NCBI RefSeq assembly: GCF_000411255.1
Contig: NZ_KE150412.1
Span: forward strand, 3,142,842 to 3,206,841
Direction: 5' to 3'
Length of the DNA stretch: 64,000 bases
Source: Paenibacillus sp. HGH0039
GTDB lineage: Bacteria > Bacillota > Bacilli > Paenibacillales > NBRC-103111
Shown piece after piece: positions 51,463-61,123 of this stretch. Position 1 is the first letter of the stretch. The number at the start of each line of letters is the position of its first letter. The notes below the pieces were generated by a model. The model saw only the letters and a program-made list of their open reading frames with translations, was not told the DNA's origin and made no database searches. Made by a program: the position numbers and the translations under genes.

Positions 51463-52284
51463 ATGCGTATTAACCACAATATCTCTTCTTACAATGCACA
51501 ACGTCAACTGTCGACTAACAACTCGGCACAAAGCAAATCTCTGGAGAAACTGTCTTCCGGTTTCCGTATCAACCGTGCTGCTGATGATGCTGCAGGTCTT
51601 GCAATCTCTGAGAAAATGCGCAACCAAATTCGTGGTCTGGAGCAAGCTTCCAAAAATGCTTTGGATGGTATCTCCTTGATTCAAACAGCTGAGGGTGCTT
51701 TGAATGAAACTCATGCAATGTTGCAACGTATGGGTGAATTGTTTACACAAGCAGCTAACGAAGTTTTAACTACAGCAGACACAGCAAAAATTAAAACAGA
51801 AGTAGACGCTCTGTCAGATCAAATTACTAGCATCGCGGACCAAACTCAATTTAACACCAAAAAATTGCTGAATGGTTCTACTACAACGTTAAACTTCCAA
51901 GTAGGTGCTAACGAAGGCGAGACTATTTCTCTGACGCTAGAGAAAATGGACGCAGGAACATTGAAAGTAGGCAAGGGTGATTTTGCAGCTCTTGATACCA
52001 ACGCAAACGCAGGTAAGAACGTTACTGCCGTACAAGATGCTATCAACAAAGTATCCGAAACACGCTCTAACCTGGGGGCTGTTCAGAACCGTCTGGAGCA
52101 CACGATTAACAACCTGGGCACAACTGCTGAAAACCTTCAAGCTGCTGAATCCCGTATTCGTGATGTAGACATGGCTAAAGAAATGAGCGAATTCACGAAG
52201 AATGGTATTCTTCAACAAGCTGCAACTGCAATGCTTGCTCAGGCTAACCAACAGCCGCAAGGCGTTCTGCAATTGCTTCGTTAA
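51463..52284 (+). CDS. hag: Flagellin
   Basis: The filament subunit, 273 aa. Conserved ends are plain: MRINHNISSYNAQRQLSTNN with LEKLSSGFRINRAADDAAGL at the N terminus, and AESRIRDVDMAKEMSEFTKN with AMLAQANQQPQGVLQLLR at the C terminus. The central domain is short (about residues 140-195), so D2/D3 domains are absent. Codon use is heavily biased, as expected of an abundant protein. Exposed lysines are possible substrates of the FliB-type methylase at 59862, and Ser/Thr of the glycosyltransferases nearby. AAGGAGG ten bases before the ATG overlaps a CsrA site. Confidence 0.97.
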   Translation: MRINHNISSYNAQRQLSTNNSAQSKSLEKLSSGFRINRAADDAAGLAISEKMRNQIRGLEQASKNALDGISLIQTAEGALNETHAMLQRMGELFTQAANEVLTTADTAKIKTEVDALSDQITSIADQTQFNTKKLLNGSTTTLNFQVGANEGETISLTLEKMDAGTLKVGKGDFAALDTNANAGKNVTAVQDAINKVSETRSNLGAVQNRLEHTINNLGTTAENLQAAESRIRDVDMAKEMSEFTKNGILQQAATAMLAQANQQPQGVLQLLR

Positions 52285-52297
52285 GACCAGCATAGGG

Positions 52298-52324
52298 CCG
52301 GCCGGGATTCCGGCCGGTTTTTTT
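52298..52324 (+). terminator. Strong terminator after hag
   Basis: Perfect stem CCGGCCGG / CCGGCCGG around GATT, followed by T7. Confidence 0.96.
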
Positions 52325-52349
52325 AATACTTACGTTAGGAGAGTATTAA

Positions 52350-52691
52350 ATGAAGGTTAATCAAAGCTCTATACCTGGTTCTCTTGCGCCGTTGTTAAAC
52401 GTTATCTCTGCTTCGACTGTCTCCGGCTTGATAGAAGCCGACTCAACTACAAATCCCAAGCTAGAAGAAAGCTTTACTCTACCCCAGCTTGTTGAAAAGG
52501 TAAATACAGTTTTAGCAGACTCAGATACGCACATAAAAGTGAAAGTTCATGATAAGACAAACACAATTATGGTTGTTGTGGTTAATGATGATACCGAAGA
52601 AGTTATAAGAGAAATTCCCTCGGAGAAAATGTTGGATATGATGTATAACATGTGTGTAAATGTGGGAGTTTTTTTAGATAGAAAAATTTGA
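52350..52691 (+). CDS. flaG: FlaG family flagellar protein (YvyC-like)
   Basis: FlaG is a small protein linked to filament length control, usually upstream of fliD. The 113-aa protein has a variable N-terminal half and the conserved C-terminal domain KVKVHDKTNTIMVVVVNDDT followed by EEVIREIPSEKMLDMM. ATG follows TTAGGAGAG. It starts 26 bases after the hag terminator, so it probably has its own promoter or relies on read-through. Confidence 0.88.
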   Translation: MKVNQSSIPGSLAPLLNVISASTVSGLIEADSTTNPKLEESFTLPQLVEKVNTVLADSDTHIKVKVHDKTNTIMVVVVNDDTEEVIREIPSEKMLDMMYNMCVNVGVFLDRKI

Positions 52692-52703
52692 TGGAGGGGT
52701 ATA

Positions 52704-54206
52704 ATGGCGGGTATCAGCGGACCAACAAGGCTAACAGGGTTTAGTGGGCAACTGGATACAGATAGCTTGATCAAGAAATTAATGGATACTGAGAAAGTGC
52801 CACTAAATAATCTGGTAAAAAAGAAGCAGCTGACATTATGGCAGAGGGAAGATTATCGTTCCATGAACACATCTTTGCTTGCTCTGCGTAATACGATGAA
52901 TGAGCTGAGGTTTGAGAGTAAATTTGAAACAGTCAAATCAACATCATCTAATACAGCTGTACTAGATATTGCATCCAGTGGTACAAATCCCGGCGTAAGC
53001 AATGTTAAGGTAACTCAGTTGGCCAACTCTGCTTCTATAATTAGCGAAAAAGTAAATAAGCTGCCGACGGAGAAATTAAACCTCAGTGGTTCATTTACTA
53101 TTGAGGGTTCAGATCCAGCTAAGTCAATTGAAATTACAATTACTGCCGACTCCACTATTGATTCTGTTGTTAAGGATATTAATAATGCATCAGCGAATAC
53201 AGGAGTAAAGGCTAGTTTTGATCGGTCCAGTGGTATTTTGTATCTAAATTCTACAGCAACTGGCGCTGGTTCAAAAGTTAAAGTCACAGATGCCAGTGGT
53301 ACATTTGCAAATGTATTCGGAACAGGTACACCACTGAGTGCACAAGGGCAAGATTCAGCATATAGTGTCAACGGCACTAATATTACAGCGAATTCAAACA
53401 GTGTAACCATTAATGGAGTTCAGGTTACTCTTCGAGGTCAAGGTGAGGCTTCTATCGGAGCTATGGCGGATCGTTCATCGGTAGTAGATAAAGTCAAAAA
53501 TTTTGTGAAACAGTACAATGAACTAGTTGATAAATTTTCCGAAGCAACCACGGCTAAGAAGAATCGCGCCTATCAACCGTTGACTAGCGAGGAAAAAGAG
53601 GCCATGACGGATTCCCAGATTACATTATGGGAGAAAAAGGCCCGTGAAGGGGATCTATATAACGACGGTTTACTCAAAGATACATTAGCTTCTATGCGAT
53701 CTGCTCTTAACATACCTTTAGAAGGAATTACTGATCCACCGGATCCCAAGAGTCAATTAAGACTCCTTTCACAAATTGGTATTAATGTGATAAATGATTT
53801 CCGTGAGAATGGTAAGCTTGAGATTGATGAGAAGAAACTTCAAGAGGCGATTAATACTAGATTTGATGAAGTTAAGGTATTGTTTACTAAGTCTTCTGAT
53901 ACGCCCAATGATACCCCTGAAAATATGAAAAAACGAAAAAGTGAATTAGGTTTTGCTGATCGTTTGTATGAGACTATAGGTGCACAGCTCACTAAATTTA
54001 CTAAGAAGATTGGTTCAGGATCTATCGAAGCATTAGATGAGAGTGTGCTAGGAAAACAGCTAAAAGATTTTAGTAAAAGGGAAACAGACCTAGAGCGCAA
54101 ATTATTAGATATTGAAAATCGATACTATAAGAAATTTGGTGCTATGGAGAAGGCGCTTCAAAAATTAAACAGTCAGGGTTCGTGGATTTCATCGCAGCTG
54201 CGGTAA
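52704..54206 (+). CDS. fliD: Flagellar cap protein FliD
   Basis: FliD forms the filament-tip cap that guides flagellin folding. The 500-aa protein has the FliD N-terminal pattern ISGPTRLTGFSGQLDTDSLI followed by KKLMDTEKVPLNNLVKKKQ, ending LWQREDYRSMN, and the C-terminal domain with INTRFDEVKVLFTKSS and RETDLERKLLDIENRYYKKF. ATG follows GGAGGGGTA. It starts 12 bases after flaG and leads the fliD-fliS-fliT group. Confidence 0.93.
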   Translation: MAGISGPTRLTGFSGQLDTDSLIKKLMDTEKVPLNNLVKKKQLTLWQREDYRSMNTSLLALRNTMNELRFESKFETVKSTSSNTAVLDIASSGTNPGVSNVKVTQLANSASIISEKVNKLPTEKLNLSGSFTIEGSDPAKSIEITITADSTIDSVVKDINNASANTGVKASFDRSSGILYLNSTATGAGSKVKVTDASGTFANVFGTGTPLSAQGQDSAYSVNGTNITANSNSVTINGVQVTLRGQGEASIGAMADRSSVVDKVKNFVKQYNELVDKFSEATTAKKNRAYQPLTSEEKEAMTDSQITLWEKKAREGDLYNDGLLKDTLASMRSALNIPLEGITDPPDPKSQLRLLSQIGINVINDFRENGKLEIDEKKLQEAINTRFDEVKVLFTKSSDTPNDTPENMKKRKSELGFADRLYETIGAQLTKFTKKIGSGSIEALDESVLGKQLKDFSKRETDLERKLLDIENRYYKKFGAMEKALQKLNSQGSWISSQLR

Positions 54207-54247
54207 ATGATTGTTTACAAACTACAACTGATGAGAGAGGTTAACAA

Positions 54248-54640
54248 ATGCAAAACGCTAAACAACAGCAATATTTGAAGGTTCGTGTTGAGACGGCAAG
54301 CCCGGGAGAATTGACTTTGCTGTTATATCAGGAAATGGTCAAATTATTGCTTCAAGCGAAGCAGTTGTATTCTCAAAGTCAGTACGAAGATATGAACCAG
54401 TCCTTGTATAAGGTTAAGACTATACTTGGGGAATTAATTGTAACCTTAGATATGAAGTATGATATATCTAAAAATTTAAGTAATTTGTATATGTTTTATA
54501 ATCAATATATTGCTGAATTTATTATCAAAAAAGATGAGAATATGTTAAATGAGGTTCTTGATTTCGCTAGAGGAATGGTTGATACATGGAAGCAGGCTCT
54601 GCTTTCACTAAAAACCAGCGGGAGCCAAATTAATGCTTAG
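54248..54640 (+). CDS. fliS: Flagellin chaperone FliS
   Basis: FliS binds newly made flagellin and stops it polymerising before export. The 130-aa helical protein has QQQYLKVRVETASPGELTLL followed by LYQEMVKLL, and ISKNLSNLYMFYNQYIAEFI, both family hallmarks. GAGAGGTTAACAA precedes the ATG. It overlaps the next gene by 8 bases. Confidence 0.93.
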   Translation: MQNAKQQQYLKVRVETASPGELTLLLYQEMVKLLLQAKQLYSQSQYEDMNQSLYKVKTILGELIVTLDMKYDISKNLSNLYMFYNQYIAEFIIKKDENMLNEVLDFARGMVDTWKQALLSLKTSGSQINA

Positions 54641-54962
54641 TACTCGACAGATACTTGATGAAATTTCAGCAAACTATACATGCATACTTAAATCACCACG
54701 CTTTGAAGTTTATGAAAAATATTCTGAAGTGATTAATAAATTATATGCTTCGCTAGAACAAAGGAGCGTCACGGACGAAGATAAGTTGAAGTTGAAAGAA
54801 ATTAAAAATATGCATGATGAAATTACGCAAGCCTTAGAATTAGAAAAGAAAACTCTCGAAAAACAAATTGTGGCGATAGAAAAAAAGAAAAACGCTTCAA
54901 ATGTTTATATTAAACAAGCATCTTACATCAATGATGCTTTTTTTGTGGATATTAAAAACTAA
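54633..54962 (+). CDS. fliT: FliT-like flagellar protein
   Basis: A 109-aa helical protein with long charged helices (LKEIKNMHDEITQALELEKK) and Lys-rich tail. Position directly after fliS and size are those of Bacillus FliT, the putative FliD chaperone, but the sequence family is weakly conserved, so the name rests on context. It overlaps fliS by 8 bases and ends 18 bases before the VWA/TIG gene, indicating one transcript. Confidence 0.7.
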   Translation: MLSTRQILDEISANYTCILKSPRFEVYEKYSEVINKLYASLEQRSVTDEDKLKLKEIKNMHDEITQALELEKKTLEKQIVAIEKKKNASNVYIKQASYINDAFFVDIKN

Positions 54963-54980
54963 ATCCGAGGGGGTTGCCCT

Positions 54981-57900
54981 ATGAAAAAAACGATGGTAAG
55001 AACCATCAATTTATTTTTGTCTTTACTCTTAGTGTTTGCTATTTTGCCTGCTTATAGTGCAATGGCAAGTGCTGATGAGATTGTTAGAGTAACGAAAACA
55101 CTTAACCCGACTCAAATTTTAGAGGGGGGAGAATCGACTGTTACTCTTAATATACAAGGATCAGACAGCGTTAACGTTGTTAAGCCCAATGATATCATAT
55201 TGATTATTGATAGATCCGGTAGTATGGATCCTAAGAATAATAATGGCGAAGATAAAATGACAAACGCCAAAAATTCGGCTACTGGATTTATAGATTTATT
55301 GGATTTTACTAAACATCGCGTGGGTGTTGTAGACTTTGCGAGTGATGTGAAATTTAAAGATCTATCCTCTAACCCGGCAGATGTTAAAAGTTATATTAGT
55401 GGGATCAAGGCATCTGGCGGTACTAATACAAAGCTGGCAATTGAAAAGGCTCGTGAATTATTACGTGGGCATAGAACCGAGGCACAACCGGTCATTTTAT
55501 TACTTACAGACGGAGAAGCTACTGAACCGGCCCCAGTTGACAATGCACGAAAACTAGCTCTAGAACAAGCAAATGGGGCAAAAAGTGAAGGAATTGTTTT
55601 TTATACGATTGCCTTATTAAAACAGAACGAGAATCCCAATACCAGTGCGCCGAATTTGCTAATGAAAGACATGGCGACTACGGCTCAACATCATCACTTC
55701 GTACTCGGCTCAGTAGGATTAGCTGAGATTTATCGGGCTATTGTTGAAGAAATAGGGATGGCTAGTGCCTACGATGTTACCGTTAAGGATTCAGTTGCTC
55801 CTGAATTCGAAATTGTTCCCGGATCCTATAAAGACAATATTCCACAACCAACTGTGGTTGGAAATACGTTAACATGGACTTTTAACGAATTGAAAAAGGA
55901 AACGCTCACCTTTAATTACAAGATCAGACATAAGACTGGAGAGAGAGTTGGACATCTATCCGTCGGAAGTGCAGATATTGATGTTACTTTCAAAGACTAT
56001 TTGGGCACTCCTCATCAAACTAAAGTACCCAATCCTTCAATAGACGTGATGTATCCAGCACCACAGATCACTTCTCTAGTAGAAGATAAAGGTCTGGTTC
56101 AAGGTGGAGAAACAGTAACCATACATGGAGCGAATTTTAGGGCTAATCCCAAGGTAACCTTCGGAAATACTGCAGTAAGTTCGGTGCAATTTATTGACTC
56201 TACTAAGTTAATTGTGATTGCTCCTCCAGGACCACAGGGTATTGCGGAAGTTAAGGTGACTAACACAGATGGCCAGTTTGCCAATTATTCCTATAATTAC
56301 TATGCGAATCCTGAGATTATTTCAATAGTCCCTAAGCAAGGTAAGCTTTCTGGCGGCAATGAAGTTGTGATTACCGGTAAATACTTCATGAATGGGGCTA
56401 CTGTTAAATTTGGTGAGCACGATGCAACTGTTAAAGCTGCAACTTATGAACAAATTAAAGTGACGGCTCCAGCTGGAACTGCAGCAGGGTTTGTTGACGT
56501 TACAATTATTAATCCAGATGGGACAAGCGTAACCAGCACGAATGCCTATGAGTATCTTGAAGCACCCGTAGTGCTTGGTATCCAACCTGCTGTAGGGCTA
56601 ACAACCGGTGGAGATACCGTGACAATTACAGGGGAACATTTTAAATCAGGAGCTATCGTTAAATTTAATCAAAGTGTGGTACCGACTGAATTTGTGTCGG
56701 CAACTGAGCTGAGGATCACTACGCCTTCTTGGGCTAAAGCAGAGAGCGTTGATGTAGTGGTTATTAATACAGATAAGCAGGAAGCAGTCCTTGGTAAAGG
56801 CTATACCTATAATTACCCTGCACCAGTAATAACAAGCGTTACTCCTAATGCAGGTCCTGCTGCGGGAGGAGACTTTGTAAATATTACAGGGGAAAATTTC
56901 TTTGCCGATTCCAAAGTGCTATTTAAAGATAAAGTTGTTTCCTATACTTTTATAGACAAGCAGCATTTAAGAGTCAGGGCCCCACAATGGACGCAAGAAG
57001 AGAAAGTAGATATTACTGTTAAGAATCCAGATGGCCAATCGGCTACGGCTAAAGAAGCTTATTCTTATACCCTCCCTGAAGTATTTGAATTGCTTTCTGT
57101 TGTACCTAATAGCGGATTGCTCGCAGGAGGAAATACAATAAGCATCCAAGGTAAGAATTTTGATAATAACCTATCTGTTTATCTGGACGGTGCGAAAGTT
57201 ACCTTTACTTTGATTTCATCAGAGAAAATTAATATCATTGCACCAAAAAGACTGGTAACAGGTAAAGTCGATGTCAAAATTGTGGATATGTATAAACGTG
57301 AGGCTACGTTAAAAGAAGCGTATGAATACCTTGCACCACCACCACCACCCGCGCCTGTTGTCACAAGTGTAGATCCAGCAGAGGTGGTAAGAACGAGCGG
57401 CGAGTTTATGCTTATAAACGGAGACAATTTTCAAGATGGAGCTGTTCTTTGGCTAAATGACAGAAAAATAACATCTATTTCCTTCGTCAATTCCAAACAA
57501 TTACGTCTTAGAGCGCCTAGTTGGGATAAAGAAGAGTTTGTCGATGTTAAGGTAGTAAATCCGGATAATCAGTCGGGTACTTTGGCGGCAGGTCTTCATT
57601 TCATAAATCCGCCTGCTGACCCAGCTCCGGTTATTTCTTCGTTATCTCCAGATACAGGAGAAATGCCAGGCGGGTACTTCGTTACAATTAATGGGCAGTC
57701 TTTTAAGAATGGTGCAAAAGTGTTTTTTGGAAATAAAGAAGTTTCTGTTAGTTTCCTAGGTGCCACTCAATTGCGTGTCAGAGCTCCGCAATGGGAAGTG
57801 GAGGCCACTATTAATCTTAAAGTTATGAATCCGGACGGACAAGAAGTCAGCAGCCCATTTACTTATATTCGCCCGGCCTTAGGACCTGCTCCTGAAATTA

Positions 57901-58676
57901 CTAGTGTAACACCAGAGCAAGTTTTAATAACTGGCGGTACTTTTGTAACAATCAACGGAGAACACTTTGCAGCTCAGTCAGTCGTTAAAGTCGGTAATCA
58001 GCAAGTTGTGACAACGTTTGTCTCAGATAAGCAACTTCGAATCCGAGTTCCTGTGTGGCCCAGAGCAGAAAGAGTCGACATCACAGTAACGAATGTTGAT
58101 GGACAAATTGCAACGCGTACAGGCGGTCTGGAATATATTCTTCCACCACCACCTGTAATTTCGAGTTTAACACCGAATCATATGGTAATCGACGCAAATG
58201 AATTTGTTGTAATTGACGGTGCAAACTTCCAAACGGGTTCTAAGGTTTTCTTTGGTGATAAGGAAGTGCTAGCCACTTTTATAAGTGACAAACAACTTAG
58301 AATGAGGGCGCCAGTTTGGAGTAAAGCTGAGACTGTTTCGATCAAGGTAGTTAATCCTGATGGACAAGCGACATTATTACAGGCTGGGTTTACTTTTGAT
58401 CCTAAACCGATGAAACCAGCACCTACTATAACCACGATTAGCCCTAATAGCGGGCCAAAATCAGGTGGCGATTTCACTTATATTAACGGAAGTAATTTTG
58501 TCAGCGGCGCTAAGGTTTCTTTCAACAATGGAGCTCCATTTGATGTTACTTTTTTAAGTGCTAATCAAATCCGATTCAGGGCTCCTTCTTCTGCCAAACT
58601 AGGGCCCGTAGACGTTAAAGTAATCAATCCCGATGGCCAGACAGTTACGCTTACTGGTGGGTACACGTATCAGTAA
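54981..58676 (+). CDS. Secreted VWA-domain protein with ten IPT/TIG repeats, distal to fliD-fliS-fliT
   Basis: A 1231-aa exported protein. Signal peptide about residues 1-31. A von Willebrand A domain covers about 71-260 with a full metal-ion-dependent adhesion site: Asp77, Ser79, Ser81 (IDRSGSMD), a Thr at about 148-150 (GGTNTK) and Asp177 (LLTDGEA). A beta domain (about 261-355) follows, then ten IPT/TIG immunoglobulin-like repeats of about 87 residues (361-1231), each with PxITSxxPxxG, GGxxVxIxGxxF and VxxxNPDGQ. The protein ends right after the tenth repeat: no SLH, LPXTG or membrane segment. It starts 18 bases after fliT with GAGGGGGTTG as site. A surface or filament adhesin is the natural guess; anchoring is unknown. 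Confidence 0.85.
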   Translation: MKKTMVRTINLFLSLLLVFAILPAYSAMASADEIVRVTKTLNPTQILEGGESTVTLNIQGSDSVNVVKPNDIILIIDRSGSMDPKNNNGEDKMTNAKNSATGFIDLLDFTKHRVGVVDFASDVKFKDLSSNPADVKSYISGIKASGGTNTKLAIEKARELLRGHRTEAQPVILLLTDGEATEPAPVDNARKLALEQANGAKSEGIVFYTIALLKQNENPNTSAPNLLMKDMATTAQHHHFVLGSVGLAEIYRAIVEEIGMASAYDVTVKDSVAPEFEIVPGSYKDNIPQPTVVGNTLTWTFNELKKETLTFNYKIRHKTGERVGHLSVGSADIDVTFKDYLGTPHQTKVPNPSIDVMYPAPQITSLVEDKGLVQGGETVTIHGANFRANPKVTFGNTAVSSVQFIDSTKLIVIAPPGPQGIAEVKVTNTDGQFANYSYNYYANPEIISIVPKQGKLSGGNEVVITGKYFMNGATVKFGEHDATVKAATYEQIKVTAPAGTAAGFVDVTIINPDGTSVTSTNAYEYLEAPVVLGIQPAVGLTTGGDTVTITGEHFKSGAIVKFNQSVVPTEFVSATELRITTPSWAKAESVDVVVINTDKQEAVLGKGYTYNYPAPVITSVTPNAGPAAGGDFVNITGENFFADSKVLFKDKVVSYTFIDKQHLRVRAPQWTQEEKVDITVKNPDGQSATAKEAYSYTLPEVFELLSVVPNSGLLAGGNTISIQGKNFDNNLSVYLDGAKVTFTLISSEKINIIAPKRLVTGKVDVKIVDMYKREATLKEAYEYLAPPPPPAPVVTSVDPAEVVRTSGEFMLINGDNFQDGAVLWLNDRKITSISFVNSKQLRLRAPSWDKEEFVDVKVVNPDNQSGTLAAGLHFINPPADPAPVISSLSPDTGEMPGGYFVTINGQSFKNGAKVFFGNKEVSVSFLGATQLRVRAPQWEVEATINLKVMNPDGQEVSSPFTYIRPALGPAPEITSVTPEQVLITGGTFVTINGEHFAAQSVVKVGNQQVVTTFVSDKQLRIRVPVWPRAERVDITVTNVDGQIATRTGGLEYILPPPPVISSLTPNHMVIDANEFVVIDGANFQTGSKVFFGDKEVLATFISDKQLRMRAPVWSKAETVSIKVVNPDGQATLLQAGFTFDPKPMKPAPTITTISPNSGPKSGGDFTYINGSNFVSGAKVSFNNGAPFDVTFLSANQIRFRAPSSAKLGPVDVKVINPDGQTVTLTGGYTYQ
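56061..58673 (+). repeat. Ten tandem IPT/TIG-repeat-coding units of about 260 bases
   Basis: The repeats code for similar domains but differ at DNA level, so they are old duplications rather than a recent array. Pro-rich hinges occur after the fifth, sixth, seventh, eighth and ninth units (the first coded by a run of CCACCACCACCACC at about 57339-57352). Repeats 4 and 7-9 share the strongly conserved QLRxRAPxW strand. Confidence 0.85.
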
Positions 58677-58680
58677 GCCA

Positions 58681-58719
58681 AAACAGGTGCCTATGCCTTA
58701 TAGGCACCTGTTTTTTATT
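58681..58719 (+). terminator. Terminator after the VWA/TIG gene
   Basis: ACAGGTGCCTAT pairs perfectly with ATAGGCACCTGT around GCCTT, followed by T6. It ends the flagellar transcript. Confidence 0.95.
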
Positions 58720-58740
58720 AGATCACAGGGGGAATCAACC

Positions 58741-59835
58741 TTGAGTCAGCCTATATCCGCTTGCATAATGACTAAAAATGAACAAGATAACATTGGTGCC
58801 TGTATTGATTCGGTTAAACCTTATGTGAAAGAAATAATAATAGTTGATACTGGCTCTGAAGATGACACAGTAAAAATAGCCATTAGTAAAAATGTTCGAG
58901 TACATCAGATGGAATGGAAGAATGATTTTTCAATAGTACGAAATGAAATGATTAAAATTGCTACACAGCCTATTATTTTGATGATAGATGCAGATGAACG
59001 GGTTTTACCCAATCAAGAAGAGAGTTTTAGGGATACGTGTAATCTGCTATTTGATGATCATGATAAAATTGGCAGGGTAACTATTTTAAATGAACAAGAA
59101 AATAAGGAAACGTTAAAATCAAGTATCTCTAGAATTTTTAAAAATTCTAGCAGCTTTTCCTACGCGGGTGCTATTCATGAGCAAATACAAAGTGAAAGCT
59201 CCAATACAACCTATTTTCAATCGGGTATTACTTTAGAACACAAGGGATATCTCAACTCAAGCTTAATAGCAAAAGACAAATATGAACGAAATCTATCTTT
59301 GTTGTTTAACGAATTGAAAAATGCCAGAAATGGTTCATATATTAATTTTCAAATTGGCCGAACTTATTATGTAATGGGGGAAAATAAAAAAGCTATTGAT
59401 TATTTAAAAGAAGTCTATCATGAAGAGCTATTAAATCAGCCCTATTACAGCACAGTTATTCAAATTTATGGATGGGCATTATTAAAAGAAAAAAATTATT
59501 CGGAGTTATTTAATTTATTACAAAGAGGAATAGAACTTTATCCGGATTATACGGATTTGTATTACTTATTTGGATGTACACTTATTGAAATGAAATCAGC
59601 GGAATATGTGTATTTGATTCCAGAGACCTTTCAGACGTGTATTGAACTGGGCGAACCTGATTCAAATAAATATGAAACTGTAGAGGGGGTAGGTTCCTTT
59701 AAAGCTCGTTACAATTTGGGCTTATATTATGAGTTAACCCATCAGATAGATAAAGCTGTAGTTGAATATCGTCTTAGTGCATCAGAAAATTTCAAATTAG
59801 CTACTGCTCGCCTTGAGAAAATAATTCTAGCTTAA
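58741..59835 (+). CDS. Family 2 glycosyltransferase with C-terminal TPR-like helices
   Basis: A 364-aa protein from TTG 58741 (AGGGGGAATC site). GT2 fold: ISACIMTKNEQDNIGACIDS at the N terminus, IIIVDTGSEDDTV and the metal motif MIDADERV. Residues about 200-364 are helical, with tandem repeats around YINFQIGRTYYVMGENKKAI and IQIYGWALLKEKNYSELFNL. This SPS-GT plus TPR architecture is common in flagellin and surface glycosylation loci of Bacillales. Substrate is not known. Directly upstream is a terminator, so it has a promoter of its own or depends on read-through. A/T-rich like its neighbours. Confidence 0.8.
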   Translation: MSQPISACIMTKNEQDNIGACIDSVKPYVKEIIIVDTGSEDDTVKIAISKNVRVHQMEWKNDFSIVRNEMIKIATQPIILMIDADERVLPNQEESFRDTCNLLFDDHDKIGRVTILNEQENKETLKSSISRIFKNSSSFSYAGAIHEQIQSESSNTTYFQSGITLEHKGYLNSSLIAKDKYERNLSLLFNELKNARNGSYINFQIGRTYYVMGENKKAIDYLKEVYHEELLNQPYYSTVIQIYGWALLKEKNYSELFNLLQRGIELYPDYTDLYYLFGCTLIEMKSAEYVYLIPETFQTCIELGEPDSNKYETVEGVGSFKARYNLGLYYELTHQIDKAVVEYRLSASENFKLATARLEKIILA

Positions 59836-59861
59836 AATGGTTATTCGTGGAGGTAATGAAG

Positions 59862-61097
59862 ATGAAGCAACTAGCATTAATGCCAGAATACATGAAAAAA
59901 TTTAAATGTATTGGTGGGGAATGTGAAGATACTTGTTGCGCAGGTTGGACAGTATCATTGGATAAGAAAACATTTAAGAGCTATCAAAAAATAAATGATC
60001 CCACACTGAGAAACAAAATAAAAGATGGAACGAAAAGAATTAAAAGTAAAGATAATTCAGACCCAGAGCAGTACTACGCAAGGTTTATTCTAAAAGATGA
60101 TTTGTCCTGCCCCATGCTTACAGTTGATAAGTGGTGTATGATCCAAAAAGAAATAGGAGAGCAAGCCTTATCCAAAACATGTACGACCTATCCCCGAAAC
60201 TTGAACAAACTGGATGGGACTTATGAACTATCGGGAAGAGTATCTTGTCCTGAAATTGCTAGATTAGTATTGTTTGAAACTAAAGGAATTGAGTTTGAGG
60301 AAATTGAGATTGAAATAGAACAGCAGTGGACACTTTTAAAAAGGAATAGCTCAGAAAGAGGATTGGCACAATATTTTTGGCCGATAAGAATGCTATCTAT
60401 TGAAATAGTTCAAAATCGTCAAATATCACTAGGTGACAGAATGGTGTTATTGGGGTTATTTATAAACGCCTTACAGAAAGATATTGATGAAAATAAAGGG
60501 CACACTATTCCAAATGTAATTAATTCGTATAAGGAAAAATTGCTAGATACAGACTATTTGGGGTCTATCGAGAAAATCCAAGTTAATTTAGAATTACAGC
60601 TGCAGGTATTATTTGAATTAATTAAGTCACGGATAGAAATGGGCATTTCGAGTGAAAGATATCAATTAACATTTAATGAAATGATGGAAGGCTTGAAAAT
60701 AAATCAAGAAAAATACACACTAAACTCCTTTAAATTTAATTATGAAGAAAATTTTAAAAACTTTTATTCTCCATATATGAATACCAAGGAATATATTATG
60801 GAGAACTATATAGTTAACTATCTATTTAATATATTATTCCCTGTGTTATCTGAGGAAAATGACTCTCTGTTCCTTGGCTATGCAATCATTTCGACTATTT
60901 ATGCTATGCTTAAAGTTCATCTTGTCGGGGTTTCCGGTAAATATCAAGGTCTAAATGATGATGTTGTTTTAAGAACTATTCAATCTTTTGCTAAGATTAT
61001 TGAACATAATGCCACTTACATTACTTCAATAATAGAAGAGTTAAAAAGAAACAATTATTATTCCTTAGCTCATATTTCATTAATGGTTAAAGATTAA
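59862..61097 (+). CDS. fliB: FliB-family flagellin lysine N-methylase
   Basis: FliB methylates lysines of flagellin in Salmonella; this 411-aa protein is of that type. The N-terminal MPEYMKKFKCIGGECEDTCC holds Cys16, 21, 25 and 26, followed by SCPMLTVDKWCMIQKEIGEQ, SKTCTTYPRNL and RVSCPEIARL: a Cys pattern typical of the family and consistent with an iron-sulfur cluster. GGAGGT at 59849-59854 is seven bases before ATG 59862 and touches the earlier in-frame ATG at 59856. Flanked by glycosyltransferases 8 kb from hag, so flagellin is the likely substrate. Confidence 0.85.
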   Translation: MKQLALMPEYMKKFKCIGGECEDTCCAGWTVSLDKKTFKSYQKINDPTLRNKIKDGTKRIKSKDNSDPEQYYARFILKDDLSCPMLTVDKWCMIQKEIGEQALSKTCTTYPRNLNKLDGTYELSGRVSCPEIARLVLFETKGIEFEEIEIEIEQQWTLLKRNSSERGLAQYFWPIRMLSIEIVQNRQISLGDRMVLLGLFINALQKDIDENKGHTIPNVINSYKEKLLDTDYLGSIEKIQVNLELQLQVLFELIKSRIEMGISSERYQLTFNEMMEGLKINQEKYTLNSFKFNYEENFKNFYSPYMNTKEYIMENYIVNYLFNILFPVLSEENDSLFLGYAIISTIYAMLKVHLVGVSGKYQGLNDDVVLRTIQSFAKIIEHNATYITSIIEELKRNNYYSLAHISLMVKD

Positions 61098-61123
61098 GAT
61101 TTCTTAAGTTAGAGGGTAGAGGA

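Noticed and set aside
57330-57360. Short CCA repeat as a phase-variable tract
   Set aside because: It is a Pro-rich hinge between TIG repeats; trinucleotide-scale change would not switch the frame and the run is short.
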